Shown here: piece by piece, positions 32,632-41,591 of the stretch | How positions within the stretch are numbered: the stretch's first letter is position 1 | Layout of the letters: the number at the start of each line of letters is the position of its first letter | Source of the DNA: CAYUIS01 sp964444825 | GTDB taxonomy: Bacteria > Chloroflexota > Anaerolineae > B4-G1 | Reading direction: 5' to 3' | Length of the DNA stretch: 59,412 nucleotides | Assembly (NCBI GenBank): GCA_964444825.1 | Contig: CAYUIS010000010.1 | Span: 1 to 59,412, forward strand | The notes under the pieces: generated by a model | Databases searched by the model: none | The model's input: only the letters and a program-made list of their open reading frames with translations | Told to the model about the DNA's origin: nothing | Translations under genes and position numbers: made by a program

Positions 32632-34008
32632 CTAGCTCTCCCTACCCTCCCGCCGGCGAAAGATCAACCGCAACGGCGTACCCGGAAAGGGGATCGCATC
32701 GCGCAATCGATTCTCCAGATAGCGCTCATAGCTAAAGTGCACCAACTCTGTATCGTTAACATGAAAAACGAACGTCGGTGGATCTACGCCCGGTTGACTG
32801 ACATAATAGATCTTGAGCCGTTTACCTCGCTTGCTGGGGGGAGCGTGACGCGTTAGCGCATCTTGCACCAGACGGTTGAGCTCCCCAGTGGGAATACGCT
32901 GTAAACGAGCCTCGTGCACAGCCAGCGCAGTGGGCACGACCTTGTGCACCCGCTGTCCTGTGAGAGCAGAGATAAAGAGCACAGGCACATAGTCGAGGAA
33001 ACGCAGGGCATCGCGGACCCATTTGGTATACTCCACGGTGGTATCGGCATCCTTCTCGACCGCATCCCACTTGTTGATCAGCACAACCACGCTGGCCCAC
33101 TCTTCGAGGATGAAACTGGCTACGTGCGCATCCTGCGCCCTGACCCCCTCCGCACCGTCTATCAGCAACAGAGCCACATCGGCCCGCTGAATGGCCCGGA
33201 GTGCTCGCAATACACTGTAGTGTTCCACGCCTTTCCCAACCTTGCCCCGCCGTCGAATGCCCGCCGTGTCAATCAACGTGAGCGGCGTTCCTTCCCACTC
33301 CAGGTAGGTGTCAATGGCATCGCGAGTCGTACCGGCAATAGGACTGACAATGGCGCGCTCTTCACCCAGCAGCTTGTTGAGGAGTGATGACTTGCCCACA
33401 TTTGGGCGTCCAACGATGGCAATCTTGATCCTCTCATCTTCGACCTCCGGCTCGATTGGAGGCAGGGCCTCAACCACATCATCCAGCAGGTCGGCCACTC
33501 CGGCGCCGTGCAACGCGGAGATGGGGTATACCACTTCTGGACCCAGGGCATAGAACTCGAGCGCGTCTTCCCGCAAGCGCACGTTATCAGCCTTGTTGGC
33601 AGCCAAGAATACCGGGCACCGGGATCGACGCAGGATCTCGGCGACCTCCTCATCACCGGTGGTCAGGCCGCCGGTCGTATCGGTGAGAAAGATGATCGCA
33701 TCCGCCTCCTGGATGGCCAACTCAGCCTGAGATCGCATCAGAGGAATAAAGGGGGCAGAGTCCTGGGTCAAGACGCGTGCCGGGCCAGGTCGCCTACCTG
33801 CAACCACAGTCTCGGGCAATATCTCGATACCGCCAGTATCCACCACACTAAAAACGACACCGTTCCATTCAGCAGAGGCATACAACCGATCACGAGTGGT
33901 ACCTGGTCGGTCATCCACCACGGCAAGCCGCCGCCCGACGATGCGGTTGAAGAGGGTGGACTTGCCAACATTGGGGCGGCCTACGAGAGCGACAATCGGG
34001 TTCCCCAT
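32632..34008 (-). CDS. der: Ribosome-assembly GTPase Der (EngA)
   Basis: This tandem-GTPase for 50S subunit maturation has 458 residues. G domain 1 has GRPNVGKSTLF, DTGGIE and NKAD. G domain 2 has GRPNVGKSSLLN, DTAGIRRRGK and NKWD. A C-terminal KH-like domain (SKRGKRLKIYYVSQPGVDPP) completes it. It directly abuts cdaR, with the ATG immediately after the cdaR stop. Transcription runs cdaA-cdaR-der. Confidence 0.97.
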   Translation of the reverse strand: MGNPIVALVGRPNVGKSTLFNRIVGRRLAVVDDRPGTTRDRLYASAEWNGVVFSVVDTGGIEILPETVVAGRRPGPARVLTQDSAPFIPLMRSQAELAIQEADAIIFLTDTTGGLTTGDEEVAEILRRSRCPVFLAANKADNVRLREDALEFYALGPEVVYPISALHGAGVADLLDDVVEALPPIEPEVEDERIKIAIVGRPNVGKSSLLNKLLGEERAIVSPIAGTTRDAIDTYLEWEGTPLTLIDTAGIRRRGKVGKGVEHYSVLRALRAIQRADVALLLIDGAEGVRAQDAHVASFILEEWASVVVLINKWDAVEKDADTTVEYTKWVRDALRFLDYVPVLFISALTGQRVHKVVPTALAVHEARLQRIPTGELNRLVQDALTRHAPPSKRGKRLKIYYVSQPGVDPPTFVFHVNDTELVHFSYERYLENRLRDAIPFPGTPLRLIFRRREGRES

Positions 34009-35259
34009 TCAGCCGGTCTCCGCTTCTTCGGTGGGCGTGACAGTTGGTGCAATCCCAATCCTGACCTGAACAGTGGCGGGATTGACACTCTGGGCGGTCA
34101 CCCCTCTTGGCACCACGATTTGCGGCTCAATCTGGTGCACATCCGCCGGTAGATTGAATACATCTAGCACAATGCGCACGTCGTCCTCCTCAAGCCCCTC
34201 CAACAAAGGTAATGGACCACTCAGGATGACCTCAACCGTTTCTGGAGATACGGTGACCGTGAAACCTGGCTGAAGACCCCGGATCTCTGGTGTGATCACC
34301 GACGTCAGGCTACTCTGAATAGCCTCAATAGAGACCGTCACCACAGGCTGCTCCTCCATCACGATAGAGACACCTGATGGTATACTCAGCGCAGGTCGTT
34401 CAACGACATCTTCCGCTGCACCCTCCACGCTGATGGGCTCAGTCTCAATAAAGCCCGGTAAGCCAGCAATCAAACTGGGAAGGCCAGATGCTGTAACGTT
34501 AGGCGGATCGACGGCGATTTCCGTGATCCTATGGCCAAATGCAATCTGTCCCTCCAGCGTAACCTTGACCACCAGAGGCCGATAGAAGACGGAGAGCTCA
34601 ACAGGGACACGCACGTTGGCTCGTTCGACATCCAGTATCACGTAAGGTACGATATCACCGTCAAGGTCCAGGGGCTGCAATTGGTACTCACCCAACACGT
34701 CAGCAGTAGCATCCTGTACAGAGACTCGAACGGACGCCTCGACAACGCGCGATACATAGCTGCTGGGGCCGCTCACCGTCACCTGGGATGGATTGATGGC
34801 CGGCGTTCGGTTCAGATAGCCCAGAGTTGGCTCTCCCTCGACTCGCACGCGCACAGGGACGATCTGTTCCACCTCGGACTCTAGCGACAGCGTAGCGCTT
34901 TGGGGTTCAAACTGTACGACTCGCGCGGGACCCTTGTTGAGCGTCAACTGGACCGGCAACTCGTGAACCCCCGCACCCAAACCGGTCAAATCAATCTTGG
35001 CGTCAAAGTCTTCTATCCCGAGGGAATTCCAGATGGAGGTGGGAGCACGGACCACGACCTCCACTCGTTCGTCAAAGGTCCCCAGGATGATCATCCCGTC
35101 GGGTAAGTTGGACAGTGTGACGGGTATATCCTGGGGAAAGCGTCTCTCCAGGGTCGGGTCTCCCTCTTCCACAGACACAATCCAGGCCAACACAGCCAGA
35201 ATCAGAGCCAGAACAATGACGGGCGAGTTGCTCGTTATCCACCGCAGCGCAGGCCTCAT
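34009..35259 (-). CDS. cdaR: YbbR-domain protein, CdaA regulator
   Basis: This extracytoplasmic protein is anchored by one N-terminal TM (~13-30, VIVLALILAVLAWIVSV) with about four YbbR-like beta repeats across residues 40-405. Each repeat shows a 'P..V.v.GP...i..v' pattern (NPSQVTVSGPSSYVSRVVEA; SPETVEVILSGPLPLLEGL). CdaR proteins modulate the diadenylate cyclase CdaA. Its position one base after cdaA supports this. The C-terminus is a short Thr/Glu tail. Confidence 0.9.
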   Translation of the reverse strand: MRPALRWITSNSPVIVLALILAVLAWIVSVEEGDPTLERRFPQDIPVTLSNLPDGMIILGTFDERVEVVVRAPTSIWNSLGIEDFDAKIDLTGLGAGVHELPVQLTLNKGPARVVQFEPQSATLSLESEVEQIVPVRVRVEGEPTLGYLNRTPAINPSQVTVSGPSSYVSRVVEASVRVSVQDATADVLGEYQLQPLDLDGDIVPYVILDVERANVRVPVELSVFYRPLVVKVTLEGQIAFGHRITEIAVDPPNVTASGLPSLIAGLPGFIETEPISVEGAAEDVVERPALSIPSGVSIVMEEQPVVTVSIEAIQSSLTSVITPEIRGLQPGFTVTVSPETVEVILSGPLPLLEGLEEDDVRIVLDVFNLPADVHQIEPQIVVPRGVTAQSVNPATVQVRIGIAPTVTPTEEAETG

Positions 35260-35260
35260 G

Positions 35261-36100
35261 TTACCCGTTTCGCCTCCTTATCGACTGTCGCAGCCAGGCG
35301 CTCCAACGCGGCCACGCCCGTCCAAGCACGGGTTGGAAAAATGCCTGCAACACCGCCTCCAAGCGTTTCCCGTCAAGATTGCGGATCATGCGACCGTTGT
35401 GTGCAATAGAGATCGCCCCCCGCTCCTCGGAAACGACGATGGCGATAGCGTCACTCTCCTCAGTGACACCGAGCGCAGCCCGGTGGCGCAGTCCCAATTG
35501 CCTGTCCGCGAGAAAGGCCGTAGAGAGGGGAAGTACGCAAGCGGCGGCCAAGACCCGTCCATGCCTGATGATGACAGCTCCATCGTGCAACGTGGTGTGA
35601 GGATCAAAGATGCTCCTTAGCAAATCTGGCGTGATGACAGCGTCGAGGATCACGCCGCTATCTGCCAACTCTTGTAGCCCTGTTTCACGTTCCAACACGA
35701 TGAGAGCACCATGCCGCCTTTCGGCAAGGATCAGACAGGTCTCTACAATCGTAGACAATGCCTGCTCCAGAACAGCACGATCCCCAGTAGAGTGCCCAAA
35801 CAACGACCCGGCCCTCCCCAGCCGCTCTAGCGCATGGCGCAGTTCCTGCTGGAAAACCACCGGGATGGCCACGAGCAATGCCGGCAGCGCTTTCTGCGTC
35901 AACCAGCCAAAAGCACTCAGTTGTATCAGGCCACTCAGGGGCGTGACAACGATAATGAGGATGACCACACCACGCAAGAGGGGAACGGCGCGGGTGCCAC
36001 GGACGAGGTACAAGATCCAAAAGAGGATACAGGCTACGAGCAAGATGTCAAGGGCATCTACCCAGTCCAGCCGTTGCAGATACCAGAGTAGATCAGCCAC
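35261..36100 (-). CDS. cdaA: Diadenylate cyclase CdaA
   Basis: It makes cyclic di-AMP from two ATP. The protein is 279 residues with three N-terminal TM segments (~17-100) and a short coiled coil. The DAC domain has the catalytic DGA in LHDGAVIIRHGR and the RHR in LGLRHRAALGVTEESDA. The start is GTG 36100. c-di-AMP usually controls potassium and osmolyte balance and wall stress. The cdaA-cdaR unit normally precedes glmM; here der follows instead. Confidence 0.96.
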   Translation of the reverse strand: MADLLWYLQRLDWVDALDILLVACILFWILYLVRGTRAVPLLRGVVILIIVVTPLSGLIQLSAFGWLTQKALPALLVAIPVVFQQELRHALERLGRAGSLFGHSTGDRAVLEQALSTIVETCLILAERRHGALIVLERETGLQELADSGVILDAVITPDLLRSIFDPHTTLHDGAVIIRHGRVLAAACVLPLSTAFLADRQLGLRHRAALGVTEESDAIAIVVSEERGAISIAHNGRMIRNLDGKRLEAVLQAFFQPVLGRAWPRWSAWLRQSIRRRNG

Positions 36101-36203
36101 TATTCAAACCCTAGGATACCACAAAGAGCACTTGCCACGGCCGCCAAGCTCAGCAATCTCAGATCCTACGCCGCGACGTACTCGATAAGTTGGAGTCACC
36201 CGA

Positions 36204-38522
36204 TTAGAGCTGCTCCAGTACCTGCTCGTAGGCCTCGACGTTGGGCGGATTAAGTCTGATGATGACTCGAAGTGTCGCCTTCGCATCCTCGGTAAGCCCA
36301 GCTTCTATCTGCAAGTCACCCAGCTTGTCCAAGTGAACCAAGGCCTGATCAACGTTTCCGGTGTCCAGATGTGTCTGAGCCAAGCGGGTGCGCAAGGGAA
36401 TATCATCAGGTCGCTCGCCGACAGCGTCTTCCAGTATAGCAAAGATACGCTGTGTCTTGCCGCTCTCGCGGTAGACTTCGAGGAGACTATCAAGTTCAGC
36501 GATCGCCACTTCGGGTTTTTTGAAACGATAGTAAAGATCCATCAACGTCAGGCGGGCTCGCTCATCCTCTGGAGCCAGTGCGCGGATTTGCTCATACGCC
36601 TCGATGGCACGCTTCCAGTCCACGCGTTGCATATCGATGTCGCCGATTTTGTGCAGAATCCGAACCTGCCACCGCTGCCCAGAGGCCCCTCGCGGCGCCA
36701 GTTTTAACGCTTCCTGATAGATCTCACGGGCTCGATCCATTTGCGCCAAGTGATAGTGACTGTCAGCCAGGATCAAATAGTGCTCCAATGCACTATCGAT
36801 CTCTCCGTGACTGATAAGACTGTCAATCAGTTTGGTCCGCACCTTGGTGTCCATCGGGGCAAGACGCAGGGCTTGTTGGTAGGTCGACATCGACGGACGA
36901 ACGTGACCTCGCATCTGATAGGTATCGGCGATGACGACCAGTTTGGACACTGCGTCCTCGACCTTGCCCATACCCACCAGCACTTGGGCCATCTGTCGAT
37001 GGATAGGTAGGTAGCCGGGAGCGCGACCCAGGGCATAGTAGCATTCCTCCAGCGCAGAATAGAACATGCCTCGCTTGGCATACTCCTGCGCCAAGGACAC
37101 AGACTCCAAAATGCGCTCCGAGCCTGGCATAACAAAGATCTCAGCCAGGCTCAAGGTCGGTCCGTCTTGCGCCAACACATCGAGCCGTTGGCGTGCCTGA
37201 ACAACCTTGTCTTCCCAACCCTTGTCACTGAGCAATTCAACTAGGGCGTTGGTGAACTCTGATGCCTGCTCCCGCTCCCCTTTGGCGATATAGGTGTCAG
37301 CCAGGCTCTCATAGAGCTGAATCAAATCGTCGGCTTGTTCACGCTGGACTGTAGCCAGGTCAACGATCTTGACCACCTCAACAAAATGCTCGAGGGCCTC
37401 GTCAACCCGCCCTCGGGCGCGATAGCATTCACCTAGTGCAAAATGGCTTCCTAGCGTATACTCGGGATGAGGCAGCGTTTTCTCAAACTGAGAGACGGCT
37501 TCATCAAGACGCAATTGCTCTTGATAGAGCAAGCCCAGGTTAAAACTCACGGCAGGTCTCTCTGCACCAGCCTCGATCACCTTCTCATAGGCCTGAATCG
37601 CTTCGTCCACCTTTCCCCTAGTTTGGAAATCGATAGCCTTCCCGATCAGCGCGTCGGTCTCGGCCTTGGTCAGTTGAGCTGCCCGCCCCAACCCGGTTGC
37701 CACCTCGTCCTGAAAAAAACTCTCCGCCAGATCAGCGAGCGCCTTCTGGCGAGCAATGTCGATGGGAGTGCCACGTTCCCCGGAATCCCTTGCCTCCTGC
37801 GCCGTCTCAAAATCCAGCATGCTGGTATCCATCGAATCCTCGATGCCAGAGAAGAGATCAAATCCCTCCGATGCCGATGCCGGCTGCTCCGGCTGCGCGG
37901 TCGTCTCCTCTGGCTCTGTGGTGATCTCCTCTCCACGCTGCAGCCTCTCGAGAGTGAGGGTCACCTCGGCATCCTCTGGAGCCAACTTGAGAGCATGCTG
38001 ACAAATCCGGATCGCATAGTCATTCTGACCTTGAGCATTGTAGATGCGCGCCAGTGTCAAACACTCACCCACTGCCTCGCGCGCCTGGCCCTGGCGCTGA
38101 TAATGCTGAAGGAGCTTTACGTGGGCCTCCACGCTATCAGGCCAGACAGAAACAGCGTCGTGCCACCGCTCCAGTGCGAGATGGGAGGCCTGCTTCTGGC
38201 TCAGATACCGTTCAGCCGAAGCCACGTAGGCTTGGGCGGCCGCTTGACCCTGGCCCAGTGCCTCTTGTATCTGACCAATGCGCTCATACAACATAGGATC
38301 ATCTGGCACACGCTCAACGGCCCGCTGGTAAGCGCCCAAAGCAGCTTCCCACTGGCTCGCACTGAAATACGCCGATGCCAGACTGGTTAGTGCGTCGGCA
38401 TCCGTGGGAAACTCACCCAACGCACTCTGGTAGGCTGTGATGGCCTGCTGCCAGTCCTTCTTCCAAGCGGCCTCGGCCCCCTCACGCATTGCCTCTTCGA
38501 ATATCTTGCGATTTCCTGCCAT
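36204..38522 (-). CDS. Large TPR-repeat protein
   Basis: The product has 772 residues with no signal peptide or TM. TPR helices fill most of it (for example EAAWKKDWQQAITAYQSALG, AYEKVIEAGAERPAVSFNLG, YLPIHRQMAQVLVGMG, QALVHLDKLGDLQIEAGLTE). A disordered acidic region at ~200-270 (EEITTEPEETTAQPEQPASA) divides the protein into an N-terminal block of about 5 repeats and a C-terminal block of about 12. Such proteins are scaffolds. It stands alone between cdaA and argF with 100-bp and 60-bp gaps. The function is not assigned. Confidence 0.85.
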   Translation of the reverse strand: MAGNRKIFEEAMREGAEAAWKKDWQQAITAYQSALGEFPTDADALTSLASAYFSASQWEAALGAYQRAVERVPDDPMLYERIGQIQEALGQGQAAAQAYVASAERYLSQKQASHLALERWHDAVSVWPDSVEAHVKLLQHYQRQGQAREAVGECLTLARIYNAQGQNDYAIRICQHALKLAPEDAEVTLTLERLQRGEEITTEPEETTAQPEQPASASEGFDLFSGIEDSMDTSMLDFETAQEARDSGERGTPIDIARQKALADLAESFFQDEVATGLGRAAQLTKAETDALIGKAIDFQTRGKVDEAIQAYEKVIEAGAERPAVSFNLGLLYQEQLRLDEAVSQFEKTLPHPEYTLGSHFALGECYRARGRVDEALEHFVEVVKIVDLATVQREQADDLIQLYESLADTYIAKGEREQASEFTNALVELLSDKGWEDKVVQARQRLDVLAQDGPTLSLAEIFVMPGSERILESVSLAQEYAKRGMFYSALEECYYALGRAPGYLPIHRQMAQVLVGMGKVEDAVSKLVVIADTYQMRGHVRPSMSTYQQALRLAPMDTKVRTKLIDSLISHGEIDSALEHYLILADSHYHLAQMDRAREIYQEALKLAPRGASGQRWQVRILHKIGDIDMQRVDWKRAIEAYEQIRALAPEDERARLTLMDLYYRFKKPEVAIAELDSLLEVYRESGKTQRIFAILEDAVGERPDDIPLRTRLAQTHLDTGNVDQALVHLDKLGDLQIEAGLTEDAKATLRVIIRLNPPNVEAYEQVLEQL

Positions 38523-38581
38523 GATACAGCCTTTTTGCTGGAGATGGGCCTTCCGACCCCAATTGCCTGCTTCAGTTCACT

Positions 38582-39511
38582 CTAGATGTCGCGCGCTAGC
38601 AGTTGAGCCAAGATCGCCTTTTGTGCGTGCATACGATTCTCAGCCTGATCCCACAACACCGAATGAGGGCCATCGCAGACACCATCCGTGATCTCGTGCC
38701 CTCGATGGGCTGGCAGACAATGCATAGCGATGACATCCGGCTTGGCCTCTGCCAGCAGTGTCTCGTTAACCTGGTACGGCATAAACAAGCGAGCCCGCTC
38801 GTCTGCCTCAGCCTCCTGGCCCATTGAGGCCCATACGTCAGTGTACACAACGTCGGCCCCGTCGACGGCTTTGTGCGGGTCAGAAGTTGCCAACAAGCGA
38901 CTCCCGCTGTCCGCGGCGAATCGCTCACCCAACGCCCACACAGCCGGAGGGAGCTCATAGCCCCGCGGCCCGGCGATGGCAAAGTCCATCCCCAGCAAGG
39001 TCGCGCCGAACAGGAGGGAGGTTCCCACGTTATTCCCATCGCCTATATAGACCAGTTTACGCCCCTCCAGATTCCACCCCTTGTGCTCGATTATGGTGAG
39101 GAAATCGGCCAGGCCCTGACACGGGTGATTGTAATCCGAGAGCCCGTTGATCACAGGGACGCGAGAGTACTGGGCCAACGTGACAATATCGTTGTGGCCA
39201 AAAACACGGGCCATGATACCATCCACGTAGCGAGAAAGGACGCGGGCCACGTCGGCCACGCTTTCCCGTTTTCCAAGCTGGATTTCGAAGGGAGAGAGAT
39301 AGAGCGCCTGCCCTCCCAGGTGAATCATGCCCATCTCAAAGGACACCCGGGTGCGCAGCGATGGCTTCTGAAAGACCAAACCCAATGTCTTACCCTCGAG
39401 TATTGGACGGTTGCCCCCATCCATCCACTCTTCCTTCAGATCAACAGCCAGTCTGAGTAATCCGCCCAACGCATCGGGCGTCAGATCCGCCAAGCCAATA
39501 AAGTGGTCCAT
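38582..39511 (-). CDS. argF: Ornithine carbamoyltransferase
   Basis: It forms citrulline from ornithine and carbamoyl phosphate in arginine synthesis. The product is 309 residues from ATG 39511; the longer open frame (to 39739) overlaps the next gene and is not coding. Motifs present are SLRTRVSFEMGM (carbamoyl-P binding), HPCQGLADFLTI, DVWASMGQE (ornithine side) and HCLPAHRGHEI. An extended -10 promoter lies at 39540-39548. No other arg genes are nearby. Confidence 0.96.
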   Translation of the reverse strand: MDHFIGLADLTPDALGGLLRLAVDLKEEWMDGGNRPILEGKTLGLVFQKPSLRTRVSFEMGMIHLGGQALYLSPFEIQLGKRESVADVARVLSRYVDGIMARVFGHNDIVTLAQYSRVPVINGLSDYNHPCQGLADFLTIIEHKGWNLEGRKLVYIGDGNNVGTSLLFGATLLGMDFAIAGPRGYELPPAVWALGERFAADSGSRLLATSDPHKAVDGADVVYTDVWASMGQEAEADERARLFMPYQVNETLLAEAKPDVIAMHCLPAHRGHEITDGVCDGPHSVLWDQAENRMHAQKAILAQLLARDI

Positions 39512-39539
39512 TGCCTGCCTCCAGAGGAAGTTCACAAAT

Positions 39540-39548
39540 AGTATACCA
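39540..39548 (-). promoter_or_regulatory. Extended -10 promoter of argF
   Basis: TGG-TATACT on the minus strand (39548-39540), about 29 bases before ATG 39511. No good -35 is seen. Confidence 0.5.
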
Positions 39549-39615
39549 CAAGCAACGCAGGAGCGAAAGCCCCGGCAGGGGGAAAAAGTGAGCACAAACT
39601 GGCCATGCGCCTGGT

Positions 39616-40329
39616 TCAGAACCCCATCGTCTGGCGCGCGACGCGCCAGAGGTTGGTCCGGATTTGATCCTGATCCCGACCAAACTGGCGCAGCACTGCC
39701 TTCATCTCTGCCCGTTTGGAGGTCAGACCCTGCGGACACAGATCAGATAGATCGGGAAAACCAGCTGCCCGTCCGTACCGGGCCAATTCCTTTCCTGGAA
39801 CATAGATCAGAGGACGTATGAGGGTCACAGCACCGTCAAAGAACTCGATGCGAGGCGCTATCGTCTCCAACCTTCCACCATACATCAGATTCAAGAGCAC
39901 GGTGGCAGCCGCGTCGTCGGCGTGGTGACCAAAAGCCAACTTGCTACATCCGTGTCCCACCGCAGCGGAGAATAGCGACTTGCGTCGATTCCACGAACAG
40001 CGAAAGCAATCGAGGGGCAGGGGCTCCTGTGACGGCAACTCCAGGGGGACAAAGTGATACTCAACCTCAAGACGCTGAAACCAGGGGGCAAGCTCAGGAC
40101 GGAGATCTGGAAAACCGACCGGCGTGCCGACGACGTGAAGAGCCACCAGATCATATCGATAGGGCACTCTTTGCTGATAGCGGAGCAACAGCTCAAGCAG
40201 CGCGCGGCTATCCTTCCCACCAGAGACCGCTACCGCCACCCGATCGCCCTCTGCCAGCAAGTCGAACTCCTTGCAGGCCCGAGCTACGGGCTTTAGAAGA
40301 AACGAAGAGATACGCTCGAGGTCACTCAT
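39616..40329 (-). CDS. TtcA-like tRNA thiolation / PP-loop ATPase
   Basis: The product has 237 residues with the PP-loop SGGKDS (36-41), CFRC (Cys108/Cys111) and GHHADDAAATVLLN. This is the layout of TtcA, which thiolates C32 of tRNA using an Fe-S cluster. A third Cys in DLCPQG is plausible as the cluster ligand. It is somewhat shorter than typical TtcA (~300), so a related TtcA/TilS-family role is possible. It sits between argF and rfbB on the same strand. Confidence 0.82.
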   Translation of the reverse strand: MSDLERISSFLLKPVARACKEFDLLAEGDRVAVAVSGGKDSRALLELLLRYQQRVPYRYDLVALHVVGTPVGFPDLRPELAPWFQRLEVEYHFVPLELPSQEPLPLDCFRCSWNRRKSLFSAAVGHGCSKLAFGHHADDAAATVLLNLMYGGRLETIAPRIEFFDGAVTLIRPLIYVPGKELARYGRAAGFPDLSDLCPQGLTSKRAEMKAVLRQFGRDQDQIRTNLWRVARQTMGF

Positions 40330-40417
40330 CGGCTCATCGAGACACTCACCCGCATCTCAAAGCTGAATCACGATCAGAGCCTCTGCAGTATGTCCCCAGA
40401 TAGAGTCTAGACGGAGG

Positions 40418-41443
40418 TCATTTGGCCTCTCGGCCCTCATACTGCCGGCGGTAGTATTCCTGATAATGCTCGCCGCTCTTGACCGGCCGCCACCACCACT
40501 CGTTCTCAACGTACCAACGCACCGTCTTCTCGATAGCCTCCTCACAGCTGTGCGCTGGCTCCCACCCCAAAGAACAGATCTTGGTCACGTCAAGGGCATA
40601 GCGGCGGTCGTGCCCAGGACGGTCGCGCACTGGCTGGATGAGACTCTGCGGCTTTCCCAAGAGTTCCAGGATCAGGCGGGTCATGTCGATGTTGCGCATC
40701 TCGGTGCCGGTGCCGATGTTGTAAACCTCGCCGATGTCACCCCCGTGCAGGACAATGTCGATCGCCTCGCAGTGATCGAGCACATACTGATAGTCCCGCA
40801 CCTGCAGGCCATCACCATATAGGGGCAGCGGTTGATCATCCATCCCGTTTGTGACAAACAGCGGCACGACTTTTTCGGGGTATTGGTAAGGCCCAATGTT
40901 GTTCGCTCCCCGGGTGACGGTGACCGGCAAACCATAGGTGATATAATAGGCGTTCACCATTAGATCACCGCTGGCCTTGCTTGCAGCATAGGGACTGCGG
41001 GGTGCAACAGGGTCGGTCTCTTTCGAAGCACCCTCAGGTACGTGACCATACACCTCATCGGTAGACACCTGATGCAAGCGCTCCAACTCGAACTCTCGGG
41101 TTGCCTCCAACAGCACGTATGTACCGTAGACGTCCGTCTTGATAAAAGCATCAGGGTTCATTATCGATCTGTCAACGTGCGTCTCCGCCGCAAAGTTGAC
41201 GATGGCCTCCACCTTGTGAGAGCAAAGTGTCTCTCGCACTGTGAGAGCATCACAGATGTCTCCCCGAACGAAAGCATACCGACCAGTGAATCGTTCAGCG
41301 ATATCCTTGAGATTGTCCAGGTTTCCGGCGTAGGTCAGTTTGTCGTAGACTATGATATGATAGTCATCATATTTCTCCAACATATAGCGAACGAAATTGG
41401 AGCCAATAAAACCAGCTCCTCCAGTGACCATCAGATTGCGCAC
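40418..41443 (-). CDS. rfbB: dTDP-glucose 4,6-dehydratase
   Basis: This SDR-family enzyme makes dTDP-4-keto-6-deoxyglucose for rhamnose or deoxysugar synthesis. The product is 341 residues from GTG 41443, with AGGAGG 6 bases upstream; the longer open frame is rejected. NAD-binding GGAGFIGSN, the catalytic Thr-Asp-Glu (VSTDEVYGHV) and YAASKASGD (YxxxK) are present, with RPGHDRRYALD later. The other rml genes are absent, so the product likely feeds envelope glycans elsewhere. Confidence 0.95.
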   Translation of the reverse strand: MRNLMVTGGAGFIGSNFVRYMLEKYDDYHIIVYDKLTYAGNLDNLKDIAERFTGRYAFVRGDICDALTVRETLCSHKVEAIVNFAAETHVDRSIMNPDAFIKTDVYGTYVLLEATREFELERLHQVSTDEVYGHVPEGASKETDPVAPRSPYAASKASGDLMVNAYYITYGLPVTVTRGANNIGPYQYPEKVVPLFVTNGMDDQPLPLYGDGLQVRDYQYVLDHCEAIDIVLHGGDIGEVYNIGTGTEMRNIDMTRLILELLGKPQSLIQPVRDRPGHDRRYALDVTKICSLGWEPAHSCEEAIEKTVRWYVENEWWWRPVKSGEHYQEYYRRQYEGREAK

Positions 41444-41496
41444 GTAGGACCTCCTGAATCTAGAGCAGTGTATGGGGCTCGGGACTGGGATTCTTA

Positions 41497-41524
41497 ATTT
41501 TACCACAAGCGACAGCCAGTACAA
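41497..41524 (-). promoter_or_regulatory. Promoter of rfbB
   Basis: TTGTAC (41524-41519), 16-bp spacer, TAAAAT (41502-41497). Its -35 is 2 bp from the -35 of the divergent TPR-gene promoter. Confidence 0.6.
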
Positions 41525-41526
41525 CC

Positions 41527-41554
41527 TTGACTTGCCTGGCGAAAATGCTATCAT
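41527..41554 (+). promoter_or_regulatory. Promoter of the membrane-anchored TPR gene
   Basis: TTGACT (41527-41532), 16-bp spacer, TATCAT (41549-41554). It is back-to-back with the rfbB promoter. Confidence 0.55.
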
Positions 41555-41591
41555 AACGTCACGCCCCTAGCTATACGGGCAGATTTTGCTT

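Noticed and set aside
32461..32856. Plus-strand ORF upstream of and inside der
   Set aside because: Mostly antisense to der; no ribosome-binding site or family features.
37467..38390. 307-codon plus-strand ORF
   Set aside because: Antisense of the TPR gene; TPR repeats are clear on the minus strand.
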